A stretch of 64,000 nucleotides of DNA from Fragum whitleyi (Eukaryota > Mollusca > Bivalvia > Cardiida > Cardiidae): assembly GCA_948146395.1 (NCBI GenBank), contig OX411556.1, positions 32,951,056-33,015,055 of the forward strand. The letters run 5' to 3'. The stretch's first letter is position 1. Each line of letters opens with the position of its first letter. The notes under the pieces are model-generated. The model saw only the letters and a list, made by a program, of their open reading frames with translations. It did not search any database and was not told the DNA's origin. Below are positions 1 through 11,776 of this stretch, piece after piece. The position numbers and the translations under genes were made by a program.

Positions 1-132
1 AGGCGGCCATGTTGTACAACATGATACAGAGAATGGCCGTACTACACTCGTACTATTACATGCCTTTCTATAAGTTTGTGGAGATGTTTACGGATGTGAT
101 TAAGTCTAGAGATAGGGGAAAGGGCGCTGCTG
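1..132 (+). CDS. DNHD1: Exon A (partial): dynein AAA5/AAA6 linker start
   Basis: Open from the window edge; frame starts at base 3. Residues 1-43 read AAMLYNMIQRMAVLHSYYYM then PFYKFVEMFTDVIKSRDRGK and GAA. This matches the dynein segment where helices such as 'AVLFFVISDLANIDPMYQ' lead out of AAA5. Donor ctg|GTAGGT at 133, phase 1. The exon's 5' boundary is not visible. Its 3' half and donor are repeated three times downstream as decayed copies. Confidence 0.8.
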
Positions 133-3100
133 GTAGGTGAATTCTGAAAGTTGAATATGCAGAGTTACAGATAGAGGGAGTATTTTCAATTTCAAATTAA
201 AAAAGTCTGAAAGTACTTGCACAAATCTTATATATTGTACTTACTCATTTGAATCGTCTCGTCAAGACGATTCAAATGGGTACCCACAATAAAGGATTTT
301 CCTGAAAAATGAAGATTTTAGACTGGTAATCCCCCCTCTTATCTATACCTCAGGTAACTACAGCTCACAGACTGTAGGAGACTAGTTTATATGCTCATTT
401 GCTACACTTTTACTATTACATGTCCTTCTATAAGTTTGTGGAGATGGTTACGGACATGGTTAAGTCTAGAGATAGAGGAAGGGGCTGCTGGTAAGTGGAA
501 TCTAAAAGTTTAATATCCAGAGTTACAGATAGAGGGAGTATTTTCAAATTCAAATTCGAAAAATTTGATAGTACCAGCACAAATCTTATATTGTGGTTAC
601 TAATTTGAATCGTCTTGTCAAGACTATTCAAATGAGTACCCACAACATAGGATTTTCCTGAAAATTGAAGATCTTAGACTGGAAATATCCCCTCTTATCT
701 GAATCTCTGATATCTCTAGGCAATTATAACATTGAAACTACAGCTCACAGACTGTAAAGGCCTAGTTTTATGCCTATTTGCTACACTTGCACTATTAAGG
801 ATGTGATTTAGTCTAGAGATAGGGGAAAGGGGGCCGCTGGTAGGTGAATTCTGAAAGTTGAATATCATCGGGCAATTAAAACATTGTAACTACTGTTAAT
901 TTAGCAAGGGACTAGTTTTTATGCCCATTTGCTCCACTTGTAACATTGCAACATACTGTTCTATAAGATTGTGAAGATGTTTACATATGTAATTAAGTCT
1001 TTGTAATTGTGGAAAGGGGCTGCTGATAGGTGGAATCTGAAAGTTGAATATCTTCAATGACAACCTATACAAAATCTGAAGTAGCAAAGTTTTGTTCACT
1101 GCAGTGTTCAAGTAATAATGAGCCATAGAGCCATTAGCCCTCTTGGAATACAAAATGACAACAGTTTTTACCTGGAACCAATTGAGTGCAGTCTATAATC
1201 TACCCTAGTCCAATCTTAATGGAAATGATTTTAATTGTCAATTATGTATTTATCTTTTTCTAGTCTTTGAATCTGATAACTAAATTATTTTGAATTTTGT
1301 TATTTTTGAATGACTGATGGATTAAAATAACCATGACATTATATACAGTTTATAGAGCTAAAAGATAAAACTATTTTTTCTTGTTTCAGGCGCCCCAGCC
1401 TCCAGAGCCAAGGAACTGATGGATGCCATTTATACCAACATATTCAAGTATGTGTCCATGATGATGTTTGAGCCTCACTTCTTGCTGTTACAACTTCTGG
1501 TTACACTAGAAAGGCTCAGGCTGGCCAGGAAGGCATCGGCCAAAGAGCTTGGGTTATTTCTGAATGGATTTGATAAGCAGGGTCTGGATGATGCTTCATT
1601 GCTTGAACAGAAACCAGCCTGGATGGGCTCGCAGGTTGGTTTATATTTTATCAGAATATGTAATTTTATGTCTACACATAGCATTTATAGCATCGTGGTT
1701 AAATGAGCTTTAATCATTAAAAAAAGTTCCAAGTGGCTGTTCGACATTATTGATCTCACATTAGGTAAATAATGTTTGCAAGGCAACTATGTAATCACAC
1801 AAACTCAATTTTGTCAATAGTATTTATCTGTTTACAACAATATTTTACAGGACTGTCAAATTAATTTTGGATGATTATGTTTTATCCATTAATTAGATCA
1901 TGACACAAGTTAAAAAAGCAGAATCATGACATGTACACAAGTTTTCAATATCCTTTGATCTTATACCTTCAAAGTGGATCCCCTATTCTTTAATGCATTT
2001 CGGTGGTTTATCTAGAAATAACGGTAGATTATCACTTGATAATCTCACCGCAAAAGCAGTGAAATTATTAAAAACTTATACCCTGCTTTTGTGCATTTCA
2101 TCCTATCTAACGTCATCTTTGCGGGGCGAAATGAGTGACGTCACAATGAACGTTGCATAGCAATCACGTGCAAAATGATGCGCTTTACACAATCATGCCC
2201 TAAAAATTTCAGATTTTGTCTCATTTTTGTATTAAGAGAATAATCGTTTGTTTTCGAGTAAGATCGATTAATATTTCATTTCATGAACAACAAAAGCTAT
2301 ATTTCATGAGTGGCAAAGCTACGCGTGAAAATATAGCTTCTGTTGTTCACTCAATATAAATCGATCTTACACTGAAACAAACGATTATCCTCTATTTATT
2401 TGCCTATGGAGTAGTCTGAAACAATTCTTCTGACAACTTTAGATATAATTTTCAATTATAGGATTATGCTGACTCTTTTATGAACAACTTTTGTATAAGT
2501 TTCTATTATAGGAATAGATAGTCTGCCGTTTTGTGAACAACTTTTTTACATGTACATGAATTTCTATTGTAGGAATGGATTGATTGTTTAGTGTTAGAAC
2601 AACTGCATCACACCTTCCATGGACTGAAAAAATCGCTGGTGAACAACTCTGATGAATGGAAAGAATACTTTCAGGTATTATTTACTAACCCTTGTCCTGC
2701 TAGATTTCAACTGTATCGCAAATGAATTGTTAAGCTTTAGGGTAGTGAAAATAGGTGCAGGGATAATTTTTGTTAGATATTGAGAAATTCTCTCATTTTT
2801 ATGCCAGAAATCTCATTGAAACTGGCTTAATTAGAGAAAAATCTCAAAGCAAAATTTAATGAAGTGAAGAATTACGTTGGCTCAGCAAAAAACAGTTGTA
2901 ACTGCCTATAACTTATTTTGGAATTTACAACTGTTTCTTGCTGAACCATCGAATTATGTAAAAATTTTCCACCAAAAATTCTTAATTCCTCATTTGATTT
3001 GGCTAAATGAGATATCTTTGCACAATTTATTATCAGATAGAATTATTCCTGTAGGGGGACTCATGTTTTTCACACAATAGATAAGTGGAAAGTAGGTTGT

Positions 3101-6100
3101 GTTAGCTGAGATCAGACTACGCATCTGTGCAGGCTAATCTTCATCTTTTCTGACCATAAGAGTTTTATGTTCAGCTGGTAAATGTTGTCTATCTATTGCA
3201 GGATAAGGGTTAACTTTATGTTTGCAGGAGATTCAGAACTACCTAGTTTGGCTTTTCAAAAATTTACTAAGGAATTGAACAAATTATTATTATCCTTGTT
3301 TTGATGAATAAAACCTTTTGCTGATATTTAGGCTGAAAGCAATAGAATCAGTTTTTGTTGGTCATTATCTCCGTTGAAACATTATGAAGTTTGATGATCA
3401 ATTTAGCTTGGTAATGACAAACTTTGGTGCAGACAGCGGATAATGTACTGACTTATCTTTGACTATACATCCTGCTAAAACAGAATTAACTTGGGTTCAG
3501 CATGACAAAGTGTTAGGACATGCTTCCTATATCTGCGCTATGTCAGAGGATCTCTCAAACTAAATAACATTTCTAAGTTTCTTCAGTAGTGCATAGGCTA
3601 CTATAAATGTCTCTTTTGTATTAATGCAGAAAATTGAAGTCATAATCTTCATTTATACCTTTTCCTAGGCTAACAAAATATCATAGATAACTTGATGGAA
3701 TATGTCTCTTTTGTAAGCCCCAGGTAATATTTCCTATGAATAGAGCACTTGTTTATACACGTGTTAAAATTGTTCAGGACTTGAGGGCTAGATGTTGATG
3801 AATCTCTTTTAATGTCTAGATGTTGATGAACCTATTTATTGTTTTTCAGCATCCAATTTCCCTAATGAACACTGTCCCAGGGTCATCACTTCAAGAACTG
3901 TCCATCTTCCAGAAATGTATTCTATGGAAAATGGCTCAGCCAGACAGGGTAAGTTTACCTATGGTGCTATTTTTATACGCCGGCCGACAGATAATGTGAT
4001 TGCAAGTCGTAGCTCAGCGCGGAACAGTTGTAACTGCCTAAAAGTTTATAGGCAGTTACAACTGTTTTGCGCGGAGCCATCAAAATGGTCTGTGGGCGAC
4101 TGGCGTCCAGGAGGTCAGGCAGCACCCACTTCTTTGTCTGGAGCATAATTCTGTCAACTTATGAGCAACTTTGAGCAATAATTCTGTACCGATGTACTTG
4201 ACACTTAGTTATAATGTTCCTCTCATGATAACAGATTGCAGTTTGCAAAAACTGTAACTCTACCAAGCTTAATTTCTGAGTTAATTCCCTTTGTTGTTTT
4301 TCATACTTTGATATCCAGCAGTGTAACAGGTGCATCTTGTGACAATTTGTCAGTTTGTTATGTATTGTTTAAATCTATAAAAAAATTTCCTCGATAAGGA
4401 TACCAGTTCTTCCAACTTACATTAATCCCTCTTTTGTGTAGTATCATCACTCTCCCAGCTATATGTGACCTGTCCAATCTTAAGGGCCATCATGATCTTG
4501 GTAGTGCCGAAAAGTGTGCACCCTAGTCAGACTGCCAGAATTGCTCGGACTGACAAGGGTACAATCTTATGGCACTTTGCCAATTTTCTGATTCTAGAAC
4601 AATTAATCTACCTCATTGGAAAGAATTTTTGAGATGTGATCTCTGGTTGGTCTGTTCAAGGACTTATCCTTTTTTCAAATATTTATTTCATGGAGTCCCA
4701 AGATGGTTCCTTTTTAGCTCGACTATTTGAAGAATAGGGGGGCTATTCCAGTCACCCGGGCGTCGGCGTAATGCTTTGGTTAAGTTTTTATGTGCAAGTG
4801 TTTAAAATCTCTGTTTCTATTAAAGCTTTTGCTTTGAAACTTTGCACATGCTTCTGTGACCATAGAATCAGCATCTAGACAAAGATTCATTACTCTGATA
4901 TTGAATTTAGTGGAATTTTAACCCTTTTCGGACTTAGAAATCTTGGTTAAGTTTTTACGTGCAAATGTTGTATTTCTGTAATATCTCTATTTCTACTAAA
5001 GCTATTGCTTTGAAACTTTGGACATGCTTCTGTGACCATAATATCAGCCTCTAGACAAAGATTGAATACTCTCATTGTGAATTAAGTGGAATTTTAACCC
5101 TTTTCTGACTTAGAAATCTCGGTTAAGTTTTTACGTGCAAATGTTGTACATCAGTTGTAGCTCTATTTCTACATAGGCTTTTGCTTGGAAACTCTACACA
5201 TGCTTCTGTAACTATGATATCACCCTCTTGACAAAGATTTATTACTCTGATATTGAATTTAGTGGAATTTTAACCTTTTTCAGACTCAGAAATTCTTGGT
5301 TAAGTTTTTACGTGCAAATGTTGTACATCAGTTATATCTCTAATTCTATTAAAGCTATTGCTTTCAAACTTTCCACATGCTTCAATGTTCATAACAACAG
5401 CCTCTTAATAAAGATTCAATTCTCTGGTATAGAATTTAGTGGATTTATAACCCTTTATGGACTTAGAAATTCTTGGTTAATTTTTACGTGCAAATGTTGT
5501 ATTTGTGTAATATCTCTATTTCTACTGCAGCTGTTGCTTGGAAACTTTACACATGCTTCTTTGACCATAATATTAGCCCACAGAAAAAGATTCATTACTC
5601 TGATATTTAATTTAGAGGAATTTTAACCCTTTTTGGCCTTAGAAAATCTTGGTTAAGTTTTTACGTGCAAATGTTTTATGTTAGTTGTATATCTGTTCCT
5701 ACTAAAGCTATTGCTTTGAAACTCTGCACATGCTTCTGTGACCATAATATCAGCCTCGAGACAAAGATTCTTTTCTCTTGACTTTCATTTTATTGAATTT
5801 CCAATGTCGATATTGATTTGCTGTTACTATCCAGCACTAGGAATAGTCGAGCTTCGCTGTCCTCCGACAGCTCTTGTTGCATTACTTGTAAGGTATAATT
5901 AAAGGTACAGATAAGATGGGGTAACTCCGATCCAAAATTTTTCCTTTTTAAGGAACCCCTATATTGTTGGTAATCATCGGAATTGTCTCAATGTAACTGC
6001 AGTTTTTGCACAGCTCCCATTGTCTGCAATATCTGTCAATTTGAACCAGTCTAAAATTCTAAAAAAAAAAAAAATGAATGACTTCTGAGTTTAATTTTCT

Positions 6101-9100
6101 ATGTACTGTTTTATAACATTATTTAATTTTACTAGCTGTCTGAAGTAGCTGATGCTCTCATTCTGAGCGAACTTGGAAACATCAGGACAATTCCAGATCA
6201 TTATAACATCAGAGAGGTGTATGGCTACACCACAAAAACAACCCCAGTTGTATTCGTACTACCAAACGATCTCAAGGACACAAAGGCAGCTGAGGGGACT
6301 AAAGGTTTACCATATGTTAGTCCGACACATGAGGTGAAGCGTTTGGCTAAAGAAGTAGGCATGGAGGGCAAGGTGAAGGTCATGAATTTTGGTGTTGAAG
6401 GTCACATGTCAGAGGTCAGACAGGCGGTGGAGGACTGTATACAGACTGGTTACTGGCTCCTGCTACAGAATTATCACCTAGCTGAGGAACCAGAGCTGGA
6501 GTTCTTCCAGCTTTTAAAGGTATATTATCAATTTCATTTGAGCTTGTGCGTGACATTTCAAACAATTTGATATATTCGTGAGGTGCAAACACTGAGTAGC
6601 TTAGACAGCCACATACTGTAAAAATAGAGTAACCTGATGGTCTAAAGATACAAATGTACTTTGAGACCTTATCTATTTTTTAAATAGATAGTGACGACTC
6701 TGGTCAGACTGTGCGGATGCACAGGCTGGTCAGAGTCTTTATTTTACTTGTGCATATTTGAAATGGTTGGAAATCTCATGCACAGGCTCATTTTAGCTTT
6801 AGTCCTGTATCTGGGAATGTAATTTAACCTTTTTCTTAATACTTTTAAACATCAAATCATTCATTACAAATACAAGGCTTAATTATGAATCATGGTATTA
6901 TAAAATGAATTAATACAGATATTTTGATTTAATATTTTTTAAGGGAAATTTTGCTCTACCCTGTATACTTAATGGGATTACTTGCTCTTTTACTAAAATT
7001 AAAATAATGTTTGATGTGAAAGCTTACTTCAGCAGTGTCCTATACTGAAAAAAAGATTTTTCTTTATTCTTATTTTGAGGATAACGCATTAAAGGATGAA
7101 ATCTTTAAAACTCATTTCTCTGACACAAGAAGGCAGAGAAGCTTTATGTTTGGCATAATCTATTGGACCTTTACCAATTTTGTTAATATCATATCCCTAG
7201 GATCAGATAAGGGCTCAGCACTGGTGCATCCCATAGAAAAAAAGTAGGAAATCTCTGAAACTCTGCTTGTTTGAAACCAGAAGGCAGACATCTTTCATAT
7301 TTTGCATGTTAAATTATATAGTAAGCCCTTTCCAATGTTGTTCATTAAATGCCCCTGGGTTTAATTTGGGGCTCTCAACAGCCCACCCCATTTTATATAG
7401 ACACAAAGGAAGGAATCTTAAAAATTCTTGTTCTCTGAATCTAGAAGGTAGGGACTTTTCATATTATTTTCATTTAATTGACTTTCATTAAGTTTGTTCA
7501 TTACATGCCCCTGTGTTCAAACAAAGGCTGTACCCAGGGGTATCCTTTTTACAAAGAAACAAAGCAGGAAACAATTCAATCATAGGGCCAACTTATTGTA
7601 GGCCCGGGCGGGGCCCGTTGTTGTTGTTTTCTCAGCTTGAAACCAGCTCTGAGTTCAGGCTAAAAATATGTTTCACACTGTTTTCAAATTATACCCCACT
7701 TTACACGCAAGTGCACGAGTAAAGCGGGATATAACTTGAACCGTTATGTCATCCTAAACGCAGGGCTGGTTTCAAGCTGATAAACAATAACAACGGGCCC
7801 TGCCCGGGTCTGAAATAAGTTGGCCCATAATCTTTGCTGAAAATATTCCATGGTATTGATTTTTGTAGGAATAATCTCCTCGTTGGTATCTGCCTATTTA
7901 ATTGATGTGATGTCCCATGAGTCAAAGAGACTCATGTGAGCGATCTAGAACCATCATGGTCCTCTTCTTGATATTAATTATGTTCCACTCAGAAATATTG
8001 CGTAATTACCTTGTCAAAAATGATTTTCTATTCAAGGATATTGTGTACACGAAATGGGAGGAGGTAGAGACAGAGAGGGAGAAATCGTCTATACAAGAGG
8101 ACAAAACTTCTCTAGTGACGTACACCAAGAAAAGTGGAGATAGAAAGTACATGGCTATAGCCAACAGTTTTAGGTTATGGATCACCACCCAGTCTGATTC
8201 TGGCAGACTTATACCAGGTATTATTGAAATTTGTAAAATATTAAGTATCAAAATGTTTTTTGGCTCTGAAAGCTTGTAACTTCAACTTAAATAATTCAGA
8301 TTAATTGTAATTGCTCATGAGCCGAAAGGTGGGTCATCTTTTACCTTAATGGCCTCGTTAACCCCTTGATCTTTCAATCTCTTGAAGTATTCAACTTCCC
8401 TGTGTTGAACTTTTAGACTTATTGCATCGATAGAATATTTTTGGTATTATATTTAAGTGGTAGACAAGGTATGTAAGATGTCCAAACTTTGCTTAATTTT
8501 ACATATTTTACAACTTTCCATGGTATGGCAAATCAGACTGTAAGTCAGGAGGCCCCAGGTTTGATATTCAATGTTCACATTTAGCCCCCACAAATAGGCT
8601 GATAATCATGAGCCTAAGATGAGCAATTGGAGACTCAAAAATGAACGCTGTGGTATGATTTGTGAAAGAAATATAAGGAATCTGTCTGAATTACATTTGA
8701 TCCAATTTTAGCAAATAGAAATTATTATTTTCTAATTTTGGAGTGTTTGCAATACAGGTACTCATGTTATGACAGAGACTTCCAGAAACATTTACTTTTT
8801 TCACATAATTTTATTAAACTTCACAAATTTTTGACATATTTTCTCATTATATTATCTTCACATATTTCCCATTTCAGGAGTATTAGTACAACATGGGATA
8901 AAAGTTACAGCTGAGAGTACTGGTAACTTCAAATCCACTCTACAGAAAGCTTATAGATCTGTTGCCTTCCTTTTAAACAACTTTGAGTTATCAGATGATG
9001 AGGTATTTTATGTTTAATACATTCCTCATAGAGAAATCTTGGGATTATAAGCTTTGATATTGTCACTAGTGACAATATCACTTTTATAGTTTTACTGCAG

Positions 9101-11744
9101 AAACTAAAGTAGAAAATTGACTAAATACATTTTGTAGGATTGAAAATAAAGATGTAGTAAATATAATAAATACATGTAGTATAATCAACTGGTAATGTCT
9201 ATGAAAATATCTCACTCCAAAACGTGAATTAGGCTGTTTAAAAAATTTCATCCCTCAAACTCACTTTTAGCTCAATTATTCATAGAATAGGGGGGCTATT
9301 TAAGTCACTGGGCGTCAGCGTTGGTATCAGCGTAATGCTTTGGTTAAGTTTTTACATGGAACTGTGACAAATCTACTAAAGCTATTGCTTGGAAACTATG
9401 TGTTTGCTTCTGTAACCATGATATCCTCTAGACAAAGATTCATTACTCTGATATTGAATTTAGTGGAAGTTTAACCCTTTTCGAACTAGGAAATTCTTGG
9501 TAAAGTTTTTACATGCAATTTGCATAATTATAATATCTCTGTTACTTAAGCTATTGCTTGGAGACTCATTCTGAATAATCTGTTCCTTTAATTCTTTTTG
9601 GTGGATTTTTGAGTAATAATGGTAGATTATTATTTTATAAACTGTGAGCCTAACCAGTGAAATTATTAATATGTTGTGCCCCACTTTCATTCATCTCACC
9701 CTAATTGACGTTATCTATTTTGACACCAAAACATTAGGGTAGGATGAACGTTGCAGAGCAATCATATGCAAAATGACACGCTTTAAGAAATAGAATAATT
9801 ATTTGTTTTTCAAATATGGTCAATTGATATTTCATTGAGTGAACAACAACAACCATATTTTTCGATCATGGCTCCTCCCCTCGTGAAAATATAACTTTTG
9901 TTGTTCACTCAATGAAATATAAATTGATCTTACACTAAAACAAATGATTATCCTCTGTATAATTGCAGGGAACTGTTGAAGAAAGGACCTCCAGAATTAT
10001 GCCCCTTGCCTTGCTACATTCTCTGTTGCTACAACAATGTTACTATGGAAATGGGGTATTTATGTCAGAGAACCATTGGTCACTCACAGATCTAGCCATG
10101 GCTGTAGACATGTATAAAAAGGTATGGAAATATTTTTAAATGCTTTTTAATGCATCATCTAGATTTTTCATACAGTGGTGTGATATTTCTTGATTTGAAA
10201 TTATCAACAAATATTTTATAACGTGATTATAATTCCCATACCTAAAGTATTATTATTTAACAGATGAAGACAGAATTTTGTTTGATTCATGGAGGTATAA
10301 AATCAAAAACCTTACCACACTGTATGCATATTTGAAGAGGATTCATACACAAGTATGATTAGGTTTTTAGTTCATAGCTATATGAAATAAAAAAATAATT
10401 CTTTTCATATCTTCAAATTTAATTTCTCAATGTAAAAATATAAAGATTCATCATTCATCATTCATTTTTGGGACTACTTTATAAACAAAAAAATATATGC
10501 ATATTGAAATTGTTTTCATGGAAAAAAATTTGGGGGGCAATCAGAAAATGCAAATCTTGATGGTCAAAACCAAAATTATTTAAGATTTTTAAATAAAGGT
10601 ACATGTACTGAGGAGAAATGTTGTATACCCTGTTACTTTGATTTTAGCCTCTGTCAGATTTTTGTAGCAATTTCTTTTGTGTGCAAAGCAAAGCCCTCTG
10701 CATCATACCATCATGTGAAATTGTTAGAATGGGGTTACACAGGTTGATTAATTAAATGAACAAATAATTTGATTATATTCTATCCTTTAGGTTATGTTGA
10801 AAGGAGAGTGTAAGGAAAATGTAGCAGAACTAGTAGCCCAAGTGTACACAAATCACTGTACAGATATGACTGATTATAACGTTGTGAAAGCTCTTGTACA
10901 GACACTTGCTAAATATGCTGCTCTACCAACTGATCAGGTATGGTCTTATGTTTCACTAGATAGACCACTTTTAACTAAATATATAGGCCTCTCTATACTT
11001 ACTAGATAGACCACTCAATATTTACTAGATAGACCACTCTATACTTACTAGATAGACCACTCTATACTTACTAGATAGACCACTCTATACTTACTAGATA
11101 GACCACTCTATACTTACTAGATGGACCACTCTATACTTACTAGATAGACCACTCTATACTTACTAGATAGACCACTCTATACTTACTAGATAGACCACTC
11201 TATACTTACTAGATAGACCACTCTATACTTACTAGATAGACCACTCTTTACTTACTAGATGGACCACTCTTTACTTACTAGATGGACCACTCTTTACTTA
11301 CTAGATGGACCACTCTATACTTACTAGATAGACCACTCAATACTTACTAGATAGACCACTCAATACTTACTAGATAGACCACTCTTTACTTACTAGATGG
11401 ACCACTCTTTACTTACTAGATAGATCACTCTATACCTACTAGATAGACCACTCTATACTTACTAGATAGACTACTCTATACTTGCGAGATAAACCACTCT
11501 ATACCTACCGGGCCGACCACTCTAAACTTACCAGATAAACGACTCTAAACTTACCAGATAGACCACTCTATACTTGTTAACTCACCTGAGCATGAAGTGC
11601 TTGAGGTGAACTATTTGGATTGGACAATGTCTGGCATCTATCTGTTTGTCTGTCCATCTGTTCTTCTGTCAACAATTGTAAAAAGATCTTCTGCTCTTAA
11701 TCTACAGAACAGAATTTGGCCAAATCACTGAAATGTTCCTTCGG

Positions 11745-11776
<32 letters not shown>

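Larger units (their letters stand above)
133..1055 (+). repeat. Tandem array of exon-A/intron units
   Basis: Four units share, in order: exon A 3' half, donor, 'ctgaaagttgaatat', a GAATCGTC/GACGATTC hairpin, 'ttttcctgaaaa', a 'cccctcttatct' segment, and 'ctacagctcacagactgta'. Units 1 and 2 are nearly complete (about 365-385 bases); units 3 and 4 are shortened. The repeat arose by local duplication inside the gene. Confidence 0.8.

Noticed and set aside
2500..2520. Alternative acceptor for exon C at the second repeated AG
   Set aside because: In the required phase it reads GAA TAG, an immediate stop.
7917..8036. Upstream extension of exon F to the ATG at 7917
   Set aside because: The frame is open, but the residues have no dynein similarity and the phase-0 acceptor at 8035-8036 joins cleanly to exon E.
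8006..8251. Minus-strand 81-codon ORF
   Set aside because: Antisense of exon F, no family resemblance.
10955..11575. Regular 23-base repeats as a CRISPR array
   Set aside because: Units are directly head-to-tail without spacers, in a eukaryotic intron.
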